Source of the DNA: Arthrobacter beigongshangensis
Lineage (GTDB): Bacteria > Bacillota > Bacilli > Bacillales_A > Planococcaceae
NCBI RefSeq assembly: GCF_016820585.1
Contig: NZ_JADHDX010000001.1
Location: 372,001 to 436,000, forward strand
Direction: 5' to 3'
Length of the DNA stretch: 64,000 nt
A program made the translations under genes and the position numbers. Below are positions 1 through 9,063 of this stretch, in pieces (the stretch's first letter is position 1; each line of letters starts with the position of its first letter). The notes beneath the pieces were generated by a model. The model made no database searches. It saw only the letters and a list, made by a program, of their open reading frames with translations, and had not been told where the DNA came from.

Positions 1-1490
1 ACGGATTGTATACCGGGGTCGATTTTGTTAGGGATTATCCGAATGGCGAGTTGTTATCGAGATTGCTTGGCTTTACAGGCTATGATCATGATGGATTGGC
101 CGGTATAGAGTATGCCTATGATCAAATTTTGCAAGGAACGGGCGATAAAATCCGTTTGTATACAGACGCGAAAGGAATACCCTTACCGCATGTTGACGAT
201 GGCTTCAAGATAGGTAACAAAGGCGCTAATATTGGACTAACGATTAATATCGATATGCAGAAGGTTGTTGAACGCGAGCTGTTGCAGGCGATGGAGAAAT
301 TCGATGCAACGCAAGCATTGGCGATCGTGATGAATCCTAAAACGGGTGAGTTATTGTCATTGGCCTCTGCGCCGACTTTCGATCCATCAAAATACCAGGA
401 CGTAGATCCGAGTATTTATAATCGGAATTTACCTGTTTGGATGACATTCGAGCCAGGATCTACCTTTAAAATTATAACTTTGGCTGCAGGACTTGAGGAA
501 AAAGTGATTGATCTTGAACATGACCAATTTTACGATCCCGGTTATGTGATGGTCGCTAATGCCAGATTACGCTGTTGGAAACGAGCAGGACATAAAGATC
601 AAACCTTTTTAGAAGTTGTTGAAAACTCTTGTAACCCTGGATTTGTAGAAATCGGCCAACGTTTAGGGCCAGAAAAATTAAATAAATATATACGTGACTT
701 TGGCTTTGGGCAAACAACAGGATCAGGTATTGCAGGAGAAGCGAAGGGAATTCTTTTTTCAGAAAAAAATTTCGGTCCCGTTGAACAAGCGACAACTGCA
801 TTTGGTCAAGGAATTTCAGTAACGCCTATTCAACAAGTGCAAGCTGTCGCAGCTGCGATAAATGGTGGTTATCTATATCGTCCGTATATTGTCAAGGAAA
901 TAACAGATGATAAAGGCAAGTTATTGCAATCATTTTCTCCAGACATGCAAAGGCGTGTTTTAAGTAAAGACACCTCTGAGCAAGTGAGAAAAGCTTTGGA
1001 GTCAGTTGTTGCCAATGGCTCTGGTGGAAAAGCATTTGTTGATGGACTTCGAGTAGGGGGAAAAACGGGGACTGCACAAAAAGTCGTTGATGGTCATTAT
1101 AAAGATGGTGATTATATCGTGTCATTCATTGGCTTTGCGCCGGCAGATGATCCTGAACTACTCGTATATGTTGCAATAGACAGCCCGAAAAACTCTGTCC
1201 AATTTGGCGGTGTAATTGCGGCACCGATTGTTGGTCGAATTATGGAAGAAATTGCTCCACTTGCAGGTATTGAGAAGCGACAAGACCAAATTGATAAGAA
1301 ATACAAATGGGGCGATGAAATGACACATCGGGTCCCGGATTTGATTGGTATGACAAAAAAGGAAATTACGGGGTCATTGTATACGTACCGTCTTGAATGG
1401 CATGGTGGTGGTGAGCAAGTGAAATCTCAATTACCGGTCGCTGACACATTAATAGCAGTCGACGATGTCATCCATTTATATACGGAATAA
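1..1490 (+). CDS. spoVD: Sporulation-type class B penicillin-binding protein SpoVD, 5' end missing
   Basis: Transpeptidase that cross-links peptidoglycan; SpoVD acts in spore cortex synthesis in the engulfing mother-cell membrane. The reading frame is open at the left edge, so the N-terminal membrane anchor is missing. The catalytic motifs are visible: GSTFK with the nucleophile Ser near nt 458, SCN near nt 629, and KTGTAQ near nt 1060. One PASTA repeat closes the protein (about nt 1320-1487). B. subtilis SpoVD has one PASTA and PBP2B has two, which with the position just before mraY favours SpoVD over PbpB. The neighbour in B. subtilis would be murE, which is absent here. The class is certain; the SpoVD rather than PbpB assignment is likely. 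Confidence 0.88.
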   Translation, partial: GLYTGVDFVRDYPNGELLSRLLGFTGYDHDGLAGIEYAYDQILQGTGDKIRLYTDAKGIPLPHVDDGFKIGNKGANIGLTINIDMQKVVERELLQAMEKFDATQALAIVMNPKTGELLSLASAPTFDPSKYQDVDPSIYNRNLPVWMTFEPGSTFKIITLAAGLEEKVIDLEHDQFYDPGYVMVANARLRCWKRAGHKDQTFLEVVENSCNPGFVEIGQRLGPEKLNKYIRDFGFGQTTGSGIAGEAKGILFSEKNFGPVEQATTAFGQGISVTPIQQVQAVAAAINGGYLYRPYIVKEITDDKGKLLQSFSPDMQRRVLSKDTSEQVRKALESVVANGSGGKAFVDGLRVGGKTGTAQKVVDGHYKDGDYIVSFIGFAPADDPELLVYVAIDSPKNSVQFGGVIAAPIVGRIMEEIAPLAGIEKRQDQIDKKYKWGDEMTHRVPDLIGMTKKEITGSLYTYRLEWHGGGEQVKSQLPVADTLIAVDDVIHLYTE

Positions 1491-1576
1491 CATATTTGAA
1501 ACAGCAGATGTGAATGAAGAGTCTGGAGTTGTTCATAAGAAGTGGCTGCTTCAGAGGATAGAAGGAGAAAAAGATC

Positions 1577-2548
1577 ATGACACTCGTCACAATATTAACG
1601 GCCATTGCCGTTGCATTCATAATTTCAGCACTATTGGGGTACTTTATCATCCCAGCCCTCAGAAGATTGAAGTTTGGGCAAAGCATTCGAGAGGAAGGAC
1701 CTAAAACCCATTTTAAAAAGGCAGGTACGCCAACAATGGGTGGACTGATATTTATCGGCTCGATCATATTGTCGACGTTAATACTTTCATACATAAACGA
1801 TGTTTTGACGACACAAACGATAGTTCTGTTACTCGTGTTCGTTGGCTTTGGTATCATTGGCTTTCTAGATGATTTCATTATCGTTGTGTTGAAAAGGAAT
1901 CTTGGATTGACCTCTATTCAAAAGTTAATCGGTCAAATCATTGTTGCAGTCATTGCATTCTTCCTTCTGAAGCTTGGTCCTTTTGAAACGATAGTTCAAA
2001 TTCCATTTACAAATTATGAAATGGAGCTTGGCATATTTTATGTAGCATTTCTAATCTTCTGGCTTGTTGGGTTTTCCAATGCCGTGAATTTATCGGATGG
2101 ATTAGATGGACTTGTTGCGGGCTCATCTTCCATTGCCTTTGGAGCATTTGGTGTTTTAGCGCTGATTTTTGGACAGCAGGATATCGCATTGTTTGCTTTT
2201 GTTGTAACGGGCGCAATGCTTGGCTTCCTCATTTTTAACGTTAAACCGGCTAAAATATTTATGGGTGATACGGGGTCATTGGCACTTGGTGGAGCACTTG
2301 CTATGTTGTCGGTATTGATCAAGCAAGAGTTCTTGCTGCTTGTCATTGGAGTTGTCTACGTCATTGAAACGTTGTCAGTCATTATTCAAGTCATTAGCTT
2401 TAAAACGACAGGGAAGCGAGTTTTCAAAATGAGTCCGATTCATCATCATTTTGAATTATCAGGCTGGTCTGAGTGGAAGATTGTTCTTGTGTTTTGGGGA
2501 ATTTCTTTATTAGCCGCTATCATTCCTGTCTTGTTGGAGGTGATGTAA
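1577..2548 (+). CDS. mraY: Phospho-N-acetylmuramoyl-pentapeptide-transferase MraY
   Basis: Transfers phospho-MurNAc-pentapeptide from UDP to undecaprenyl phosphate, forming lipid I on the inner face of the membrane. The 323-residue product has about ten hydrophobic segments and family motifs: an N-terminal KTHFKKAGTPTMGG box, FLDD near residue 98, SDGLDGL near 173, and MGDTGS followed by a PIHHHFEL motif near the C-terminus. A GAAGGAG ribosome site precedes the ATG. It sits directly after spoVD without murE and is followed immediately by murD, whose GTG begins at the next base. Confidence 0.97.
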   Translation: MTLVTILTAIAVAFIISALLGYFIIPALRRLKFGQSIREEGPKTHFKKAGTPTMGGLIFIGSIILSTLILSYINDVLTTQTIVLLLVFVGFGIIGFLDDFIIVVLKRNLGLTSIQKLIGQIIVAVIAFFLLKLGPFETIVQIPFTNYEMELGIFYVAFLIFWLVGFSNAVNLSDGLDGLVAGSSSIAFGAFGVLALIFGQQDIALFAFVVTGAMLGFLIFNVKPAKIFMGDTGSLALGGALAMLSVLIKQEFLLLVIGVVYVIETLSVIIQVISFKTTGKRVFKMSPIHHHFELSGWSEWKIVLVFWGISLLAAIIPVLLEVM

Positions 2549-3901
2549 GTGAAAAATGTAGAACAATTTCATGGCCTGAGAGTACTTGTGCTTGGCCTTG
2601 CTAAAAGTGGTTCGGCCGCTGCCCAACTACTGCATTCGCTCGGGGCGATTGTTACGGTGAATGATGCTTCGCCAGATGAAGGCAATGAAGAGGTAGCTAT
2701 ACTACGCTCGAAGGGCATTCAAGTAATATGCGGCGGTCATCCAATAGGGATTCTTGACAAAGGCTTTGATGTCGTCGTAAAAAATCCAGGCATTCCTTAT
2801 AGTAATCGGGTTGTAGTAGAAGCATTAGCGAAAGAAATTTCTGTTTGGACAGAAATCGAGCTGACATCGAGAATTAGTGAAGCACCAATTATTGCTATTA
2901 CGGGCTCTAATGGCAAAACGACGACAACTACTTTACTCTACCATATGCTGAATATTGGGGAACAGCAGCCACTCATCGCTGGTAATATTGGAACAGTGTC
3001 GTGCTCGGTTGCTGAAAAGGCCAAAGAAGAACAAGTCATTGTTTTAGAAGCCTCGTCATTTCAATTAATGGGGACAGAAACATTCCGTCCACATATTGCC
3101 GTTTGGACGAATTTGTATGATGCGCATCTCGATTATCACGGGTCGTCCGAAGCTTATGCTTTTGCAAAGTCGGCAATCACGACGAACCAAACACAAGAGG
3201 ATTACGTCATTTATAATGCTGATCAGCCAGGGCTTCTCCCTTATGTAATGGATTCATTAGCTGTGAAGATTCCATTTTCCCTTCTTGGTAGGAGGGAGCA
3301 GGGAATATCAGCGGATGATGAACAAATTTATTGGAACGGGGAACCTTATGTAAAGCGTTCTATCATTAAATTGCCAGGTCAGCATAATCTTGAAAATATA
3401 CTGGCGGCTACCGCTGCTGCGATTCTTTCTGGATGTGATAAAACAGCTATTGAAAATGTACTTAGCTCCTTTACAGGTGTCCGGCATCGAATGCAGTTTG
3501 TCAAAGAATTGCATGGTCGTAAATTTTACAATGATTCGAAAGCAACGAATACACTGGCGACGAAAAGCGCATTAGCAGCATTTCATGCGCCGATGATTTT
3601 ATTAGCAGGTGGATTGGATCGCGGACAGTCATTTGAAGATTTACGTCCTTACATGGAGACAGTTAAAGCTGTTGTCGCTTTAGGAGAAACTGCCGGGCGT
3701 TTCGCTGTTTTTGCCGCCTCCTGTGGCATTAAAGAAATTATTCATGCTGAAAATGTCAAGGATGCCGTGCAAAAGTCCTATCCATTGACTGAAGTAGGGG
3801 ATATTATTTTGTTATCGCCGGCGTGTGCAAGTTGGGATCAGTACGAAAGCTTTGAAGTACGTGGTGATGAATTTATAGAGGCGGTCATGCAGCTACAATG
3901 A
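2549..3901 (+). CDS. murD: UDP-N-acetylmuramoyl-L-alanine--D-glutamate ligase MurD
   Basis: Cytoplasmic Mur ligase that adds D-glutamate to UDP-MurNAc-L-alanine using ATP. The 450-residue protein has an N-terminal nucleotide-binding fold (LGLAKSGSAAA), the ATP-binding GSNGKTTTT loop near residue 121, the Mur-ligase HxxR region (GVRHRMQF) and the NDSKATN motif in the C-terminal half. It starts with GTG immediately after the mraY stop, with the ribosome site (TTGGAGGTGATG) inside the end of mraY, which suggests translational coupling. Confidence 0.97.
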   Translation: MKNVEQFHGLRVLVLGLAKSGSAAAQLLHSLGAIVTVNDASPDEGNEEVAILRSKGIQVICGGHPIGILDKGFDVVVKNPGIPYSNRVVVEALAKEISVWTEIELTSRISEAPIIAITGSNGKTTTTTLLYHMLNIGEQQPLIAGNIGTVSCSVAEKAKEEQVIVLEASSFQLMGTETFRPHIAVWTNLYDAHLDYHGSSEAYAFAKSAITTNQTQEDYVIYNADQPGLLPYVMDSLAVKIPFSLLGRREQGISADDEQIYWNGEPYVKRSIIKLPGQHNLENILAATAAAILSGCDKTAIENVLSSFTGVRHRMQFVKELHGRKFYNDSKATNTLATKSALAAFHAPMILLAGGLDRGQSFEDLRPYMETVKAVVALGETAGRFAVFAASCGIKEIIHAENVKDAVQKSYPLTEVGDIILLSPACASWDQYESFEVRGDEFIEAVMQLQ

Positions 3902-3921
3902 TTGAGTAATTTTGCGGAAGG

Positions 3922-5013
3922 ATGCGTTCACTGGAAGGTAAGTTGAAAACGTTATTTATCGTTTCGGCCGTGGCGCTGTCATTCATAGGGCTGGTTTTCG
4001 TTCACTCGGCGGGCTCGTATTGGGGAGCTGTTCATTATGGAGATTCTTCGCCATTCATTGTAAAACAAGCTATTTATATGGCGGTATCCATTGGAATTGC
4101 GATTGTCATAATGAAAAGTCCATTAACTTCCAGCCCGAAAATATGGACGGCATTTTATGTTGTTATGATTATACTACTTGTTGCTGTCCTTATCCCTGGT
4201 ATTGGGGCAGTAAGAAATGGCTCTCAAAGCTGGATTGCCTTTGGACCATTTAGTATACAACCTGCGGAATTCATTAAAGTTGCACTTATCGGCAAGCTAG
4301 CTTGTAGTCTGAATGATACGAAGGGGAAAGGTATTTTCCGTTTAAGTCATTTCGGGTTAATTCTTCTACCAGCAGGTCTTATTATGCTTCAACCGGATCT
4401 TGGTTCGGCGGTCATTATGATTGTTTCAGCTTTTGTCATTTTATTCATCGCTGGCTACCCACTAAAGTTTTTTGCGTTTCTTGGCGCAGGAGGAATTGCT
4501 GCCTTTGTCGCTTTAATTGCGGCAGCACCGTATCGTTTAGACCGTATCAAGTCATATATCGATCCTTGGAGTGATCCGCGTGGAACGGGCTTTCAAGGGA
4601 TTCAGTCGTTATTTGCTATCGCTCCCGGCGGATTGGTTGGGCATGGCTATGGCAATAGTCGTCAGAAGTATTTATATTTGCCAGAGCCACAAAACGATTT
4701 CATCTTTTCGATTATTGCGGAAGAAACGGGATTCATCGGTGCGACAGTGGTGTTATTGCTATTTGCCATGCTATTGGTGACAGCGTTTGGCATCGCTATC
4801 CGAACGGAGGGGCGTTATGCATTTCTGATGGTCGCTGGAATGGGTTCAATGATCCTTTTTCAAACCTTTTTGAATGTCGGTGTCGTCTCGGGATTACTTC
4901 CTGTAACAGGTGTTACACTGCCATTCATCAGTTACGGGGGCTCTTCCTTAATGACGACTTGGATGGCAGCTGGAACTATTATGCATTTTACAAATAAAAA
5001 GAAGCCAGTGTGA
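3922..5013 (+). CDS. spoVE: SEDS-family cell-wall polymerase SpoVE/FtsW-like
   Basis: Polytopic membrane glycosyltransferase that polymerises lipid II with a partner class B PBP, here probably the SpoVD encoded upstream. The 363-residue product has about ten membrane segments and SEDS signatures: QPAEFIKVALI near residue 112, the PEPQNDFIFSIIAEETG loop near 250, and PFISYGGSSL near 330. Its position after murD matches B. subtilis spoVE. The ATG at 3922 has its purine-rich site (GGAAGG) directly adjacent, which is too close. A TTG at 3943 has GGAAGG four bases ahead and would give a protein starting MKTLFIV, so the start is uncertain by seven codons. murG and murB, which follow in B. subtilis, are absent. 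Confidence 0.92.
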   Translation: MRSLEGKLKTLFIVSAVALSFIGLVFVHSAGSYWGAVHYGDSSPFIVKQAIYMAVSIGIAIVIMKSPLTSSPKIWTAFYVVMIILLVAVLIPGIGAVRNGSQSWIAFGPFSIQPAEFIKVALIGKLACSLNDTKGKGIFRLSHFGLILLPAGLIMLQPDLGSAVIMIVSAFVILFIAGYPLKFFAFLGAGGIAAFVALIAAAPYRLDRIKSYIDPWSDPRGTGFQGIQSLFAIAPGGLVGHGYGNSRQKYLYLPEPQNDFIFSIIAEETGFIGATVVLLLFAMLLVTAFGIAIRTEGRYAFLMVAGMGSMILFQTFLNVGVVSGLLPVTGVTLPFISYGGSSLMTTWMAAGTIMHFTNKKKPV

Positions 5014-5029
5014 GAGAGGAGGAGCCGAC

Positions 5030-5827
5030 ATGGATAAAGTCATTGATATTGAAGAGCGAATCCCTTCTATGCGTGAGAAGCGTCGTAGAAAGACAAATAA
5101 GAAATTCTTGTTCATGTTAATAATATTTGTTGTTGCGCTCCTCGCAATTCTCTATTTCCAATCAGACTTAAGTAAAATCGGTGACATTCATGTTAAAGGA
5201 GCAGGGCTCCATGAGTCATCGTTTTATGAAGAACAGAGCGGACTAACGATGGACAACCCTTTATGGAGTTTTAACATTTCGAATGTGGAAAATCGATTGA
5301 TGGACATTAAGGGTGTTGAGGAAGTAGTAGTCTCTCGAAAATGGCTGCGAAATATCGAAATTGTTATTACTGAATGGAACACGGTTGCTTATCTTGAAGA
5401 GAATGGGCAATATAGCTTGTTGCTTGAAAATGGCGATACATTCCCGACGGGGGTGTTATTGCGAGAAGCAGAGGCACCTATCCTTAATAACTTTACGAAT
5501 GAGGATAGCCTAAAGCGAATGTCTGCTCAATTGTTGAAAATGGAAAGTGATGTATACCATCTCATTTCTGAAATCATTTTCGATGGGGCGGCGGAAGATG
5601 AGGATAGTATTACTGTTTACATGGTTGATGGATTTGAAGTTCGCGCTATCATTTCAACATTTGCAGAAAAGATGGCATTCTATCCGGAAGTCACTGCACA
5701 ATTGAAGGACTATGAAAAAGGTGTTATAGATATGGAAGTGGGCACGTTCTTTGTGCCATTCACGAAAATGTATGGACTTCCAGATGAAGAAGAGGAGGTG
5801 GATCCCGTTGACGAAGAAGACGAATGA
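5030..5827 (+). CDS. divIB: Cell-division protein DivIB/FtsQ
   Basis: Bitopic divisome protein bridging early and late division proteins. A basic cytoplasmic N-terminus (REKRRRKTNKK) is followed by one membrane segment at about residues 26-44 and an extracytoplasmic POTRA domain beginning near KIGDIHVKGAG, then the FtsQ/DivIB beta domain. The 265-residue length is usual for the family. The C-terminus is a strongly acidic tail after YGLP. The ribosome site is GAGGAGGAG before ATG. The last 20 bases overlap the start of the first DUF881 gene. Confidence 0.93.
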   Translation: MDKVIDIEERIPSMREKRRRKTNKKFLFMLIIFVVALLAILYFQSDLSKIGDIHVKGAGLHESSFYEEQSGLTMDNPLWSFNISNVENRLMDIKGVEEVVVSRKWLRNIEIVITEWNTVAYLEENGQYSLLLENGDTFPTGVLLREAEAPILNNFTNEDSLKRMSAQLLKMESDVYHLISEIIFDGAAEDEDSITVYMVDGFEVRAIISTFAEKMAFYPEVTAQLKDYEKGVIDMEVGTFFVPFTKMYGLPDEEEEVDPVDEEDE

Positions 5828-6530
5828 TGAATATAAGAAAAGAGGGAGACATATTCTTTTTTCTGTCGTCTTTCTTGTTCTTGGTTTCATCCTAGCCTTT
5901 TCCTATCGAACACTTGGCACGCATGATGAAACTGACAATATTCAATCTGCATCCTTCCTCAATGAAGAAAAATATCGGGAAGATTTGATAAGTCAACAAG
6001 AACGTAACAAGGAGTTAACTGATGAAATCGCCGCTAAGCAGGAAGAGATTCGTGAGTATGAGCGTTCCTTTTCTACAAGGGAGGAAGATCATGCCGGTCT
6101 CGTTGAAGAGGCACAGGATCTTCGCTTGCTGCTTGGTGTAATACCAGCTGTTGGACAAGGTATCAAAATCACACTAAAAGATGCTGATTATGATCCAGTT
6201 GAACAAAATCCGAATGATTATATTGTTCATGAAAGCCATATTTTTCGGGTCATCAATGAACTTAAAATTTCGGGGGCACAAGGATTAGCGATAAATGGAC
6301 AAAGAATTACGTCAAATTCTTATATTAAATGTACAGGACCTGTCATTACGATTGATGGACGAACTTTTCCTGCTCCATTTGTAATCGAAGCGATCGGAGA
6401 TATGGATGTACTATCTGCCTCATTGCATTTAAAGGGCGGTGTCATAGATAGTCTCATTCATGATAATATCGTTGTAACAATGGAGCAATTAAAGGAAATC
6501 CAATTATCTGCATTGAGGACTGAAAGTTGA
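5808..6530 (+). CDS. ylxW: DUF881 family membrane protein (YlxW-like)
   Basis: First of two tandem DUF881 proteins of unknown biochemical role found between divIB and sbp in Bacillales. TTG at 5808 is chosen because GAGGAGG lies seven bases upstream, and the resulting N-terminus (MTKKTNDEYKKRGRH) is a short basic tail followed by one membrane segment at about residues 14-32. A predicted coiled coil (SQQERNKELTDEIAAKQEE) leads into the conserved DUF881 domain with its INGQRITSNSYIKCTGP motif. The start overlaps the end of divIB. The symbol follows B. subtilis synteny only. Confidence 0.85.
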   Translation: MTKKTNDEYKKRGRHILFSVVFLVLGFILAFSYRTLGTHDETDNIQSASFLNEEKYREDLISQQERNKELTDEIAAKQEEIREYERSFSTREEDHAGLVEEAQDLRLLLGVIPAVGQGIKITLKDADYDPVEQNPNDYIVHESHIFRVINELKISGAQGLAINGQRITSNSYIKCTGPVITIDGRTFPAPFVIEAIGDMDVLSASLHLKGGVIDSLIHDNIVVTMEQLKEIQLSALRTES

Positions 6531-6551
6531 AGGTAGGAGGAGGTTGGACGG

Positions 6552-7271
6552 GTGAAAAAAGTGATACATTGGAGATTCACATTAATCTTGCTAATCGTTG
6601 GGTTTATGATAGCCGTCCAATACAGTTCGATGAAAAGTCCAAAGGAGCGCGATACACGAGATATTTGGACAATTCGCAATGAGTTGTCCACAGAAAAACA
6701 GCTACACTCCGAATTGCTATCAGAAATCCGGGAGTTGGATAGGACCATTTATACCTATAGATCTTTAAGTGATGAAAATACGGGGAAAGCACTTACCGAA
6801 ACAGTTGACAAGTTGTATCGGCAGGCAGGTATGACGGATGTGGAAGGACCGGGTATTCTTATCGAGGTGCGACCATCGGCAGAAAGCATTGCATTCGGAA
6901 CACCAATTCGGGATATTTCTCCAGACTTACTAACCCGCTTTGTCAATGAAGTGAGTCGTTATAAAGGATTTACTCTTGAAATTGATGGTAAACGATTTAC
7001 AACATTAAGTTCAATCAGAGATATCAATGGTGTGACGACAGTGAACGGATTGAATGTGTCAACCCCACCGTTTTCAATAAAAATCATTTCACCGTCGCTG
7101 AAGGAAAGTGAAAAAATGTACAATTATTTAGCAGCCTCACCCATTCACGATGATTTTTATCTGGATAATCTTCTGTTGGATATCGGAAAACCAGTAGAAC
7201 AATTGGAAATCCGTGGCTTTCCAGAAAAATTCGACAACCAATTTTTGAAGGAAACGCCGAAAGGGGAATGA
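6552..7271 (+). CDS. ylxX: DUF881 family membrane protein (YlxX-like)
   Basis: Second DUF881 protein, paralogous to its upstream neighbour. It starts with GTG behind GGAGGAGGT. A short basic N-terminus and one membrane segment (about residues 8-24) precede a heptad-like stretch and the DUF881 domain; EIDGKRFTTLSSIRDINGVTTVNG corresponds to the INGQRITSNS region of the paralogue. The function is unknown; the conserved location between divIB and ftsA suggests a division or envelope role. The next gene begins two bases after the stop. Confidence 0.84.
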   Translation: MKKVIHWRFTLILLIVGFMIAVQYSSMKSPKERDTRDIWTIRNELSTEKQLHSELLSEIRELDRTIYTYRSLSDENTGKALTETVDKLYRQAGMTDVEGPGILIEVRPSAESIAFGTPIRDISPDLLTRFVNEVSRYKGFTLEIDGKRFTTLSSIRDINGVTTVNGLNVSTPPFSIKIISPSLKESEKMYNYLAASPIHDDFYLDNLLLDIGKPVEQLEIRGFPEKFDNQFLKETPKGE

Positions 7272-7273
7272 CT

Positions 7274-7645
7274 ATGTGGTTACCTTTGCTCGGATTAATT
7301 CTTGGAATTTCACTTGGTTTATTATCAGACATACAAATTCCACAAATTTATAGCAACTACTTATCGATTGCAGTGCTTGCTGCGCTCGATACGTTATTTG
7401 GAGGCATCAGGGCCTATTTACAGCAGGTGTACGATGATAAGGTGTTTGTGTCGGGGTTCTTCTTCAACATTGCTCTTGCGGCGATTCTAGCATTTCTAGG
7501 GGTGCATTTAGGAGTCGATTTGTATTTAGCGGCAGTTTTTGCTTTTGGTGTACGGTTATTCCAAAATATCGCCGTCATTAGGAGGATTATGCTCACAAAA
7601 TGGACGGAGCGGGGCAAGCATTCTTCAACAAATGCTTCGGAATAA
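7274..7645 (+). CDS. sbp: Small basic membrane protein Sbp (DUF1290)
   Basis: Small hydrophobic protein (123 residues from this start) conserved upstream of ftsA in Bacillales; role unknown. It has about four membrane segments and the family run SNYLSIAVLAALDTLFGG followed by VSGFFFNIALAAILAFLGVHLGVDLYLAA and a basic tail. ATG at 7274 is preferred over ATG at 7268 because AAGGGG then has normal spacing and the protein begins MWLP like the B. subtilis homologue. Confidence 0.88.
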   Translation: MWLPLLGLILGISLGLLSDIQIPQIYSNYLSIAVLAALDTLFGGIRAYLQQVYDDKVFVSGFFFNIALAAILAFLGVHLGVDLYLAAVFAFGVRLFQNIAVIRRIMLTKWTERGKHSSTNASE

Positions 7646-7671
7646 AAGGATTTGGACAAGAGATGTCGAAA
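7646..7671 (+). promoter_or_regulatory. Possible sigma-H-like promoter upstream of ftsA
   Basis: AAGGATTT at 7646-7653 fits the sigma-H -35 pattern (RAGGAWWT) exactly. Twelve bases later TCGAAA (7666-7671) is a partial match to its -10 element. In B. subtilis one ftsAZ promoter is sigma-H dependent. The -10 match is weak, so this is tentative. Confidence 0.35.
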
Positions 7672-7676
7672 ATATT

Positions 7677-7705
7677 TAGACAATGTACCTGTAATACAAT
7701 AGAAT
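7677..7705 (+). promoter_or_regulatory. Sigma-A promoter for ftsA-ftsZ
   Basis: TAGACA (7677-7682), a 17-base spacer and TAGAAT (7700-7705) form a reasonable housekeeping promoter about 55 bases before the ftsA start. It would give ftsAZ transcription independent of the upstream wall genes. Confidence 0.6.
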
Positions 7706-7759
7706 AAGATATGTATATAATATTAGTGTTTAGAAAGAGTTGCTATGGGAGGTGCTAGT

Positions 7760-9043
7760 TTGAGCCAATCAGAATTATATGTATCACTTGATATAGGTTC
7801 TTCAACAGTTAAAGTATTAATAGGCGAAGTAGATGGCGGGGCTTTACATGTCATTGGAGTAGGTAATGTCCAATCTGCTGGAATCCGCAAAGGGACAATT
7901 ATCGACATTGACGCAACCGTTCAATCCATCCGTAAGGCGGTTGATCAAGCGGAACGAATGATTGGAATGCAAATTCGCGAAGTCATTCTTGGTATTCCAG
8001 CAAACGGGATTTTATTGCAGGATGTTAAAGGTGTTGTAGCTGTGAACTCGGAAAACCGGGAAATTACAGACGATGACTTGGAACGAGTGATGAAATCGGC
8101 ACAAGTGATGTCCGTTCCGCCTGAACGGGAAATTGTTAATATTATTCCGAAGCAGTTCATAGTGGATGATTATGATGAAATTACAGATCCTCGTGGAATG
8201 ATCGGTGTACGTCTTGAAATGGATGGTACACTCATTACGACCTCTAAAACGCTTGTTCATAATATATTGCGTTGTGTCGAGCGGGCCGGCCTAGTCATTC
8301 GTGAAATTTACTTGCAACCGTTAGCCGCAGGAACGTTTGCATTGACGGATGATGAGAAAAATCACGGAACTGCCTTTATTGATATCGGCGGAGGTTCTAC
8401 AACAATTGCGATATTCGGAGAAAATCGTTTTATGGCGACGGCAGTTATCCCGGTAGGCGGCGACCATATTACAAAAGATTTATCGATTATTTTAAAAACA
8501 CCGACGGAACAGGCTAGGAAAATTAAACACCAATATGGTCATGCCTTTTCGGATGATGCTTCCGATGATGAATTATTTGAAGTACCTGTCATTGGAGCAG
8601 ATTCAAAAGATCAATATAGCCAACGATACATATCGGAAATTATAGGTGTCCGACTGGAAGAGCTCTTTGAACTCATTCTGGACGAGTTTTATCGGATGGG
8701 CATACGCGACTTACCGGGCGGTGTCGTACTAACTGGTGGGATTACGAAGCTCGATGGTATTTTACAGCTTGCTAGACATGTGTTGAAAACAAGAGTTCGA
8801 ATTCATACACCAGAATATATCGGTGTAAGAGAGCCGATGTATACGACGGCAGTAGGGTTAATACGTTATGCACATATGCAAGACACCTATTTTGGTCATG
8901 AATCGACTACGGAGACGGTGACAGGGACAGATCATCATGTACCCGCTCCGAGTAACAAGAACAAGCCGGTAGAACGCAACAAAGAAAAGAAGCCGGGTAT
9001 TTTGGATAAAGCAAAAAAAGTTTTTGACAATTTCTTTGAATAA
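7760..9043 (+). CDS. ftsA: Cell-division protein FtsA
   Basis: Actin-like ATPase that tethers FtsZ filaments to the membrane. TTG at 7760 is chosen: GGGAGGTG (7747-7754) is correctly spaced and the protein then starts MSQSELYVSLDIGSS like B. subtilis FtsA. An ATG at 7745 would overlap that ribosome site. Actin-fold phosphate loops are visible (LDIGSSTVKV near residue 10; FIDIGGGSTTIAIF near 205; VLTGGITKLDGI near 323). The C-terminal amphipathic membrane-targeting segment is GILDKAKKVFDNFFE. It is followed after 20 bases by ftsZ. Confidence 0.96.
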   Translation: MSQSELYVSLDIGSSTVKVLIGEVDGGALHVIGVGNVQSAGIRKGTIIDIDATVQSIRKAVDQAERMIGMQIREVILGIPANGILLQDVKGVVAVNSENREITDDDLERVMKSAQVMSVPPEREIVNIIPKQFIVDDYDEITDPRGMIGVRLEMDGTLITTSKTLVHNILRCVERAGLVIREIYLQPLAAGTFALTDDEKNHGTAFIDIGGGSTTIAIFGENRFMATAVIPVGGDHITKDLSIILKTPTEQARKIKHQYGHAFSDDASDDELFEVPVIGADSKDQYSQRYISEIIGVRLEELFELILDEFYRMGIRDLPGGVVLTGGITKLDGILQLARHVLKTRVRIHTPEYIGVREPMYTTAVGLIRYAHMQDTYFGHESTTETVTGTDHHVPAPSNKNKPVERNKEKKPGILDKAKKVFDNFFE

Positions 9044-9063
9044 GTAGATGAGGAGGAGAGACG

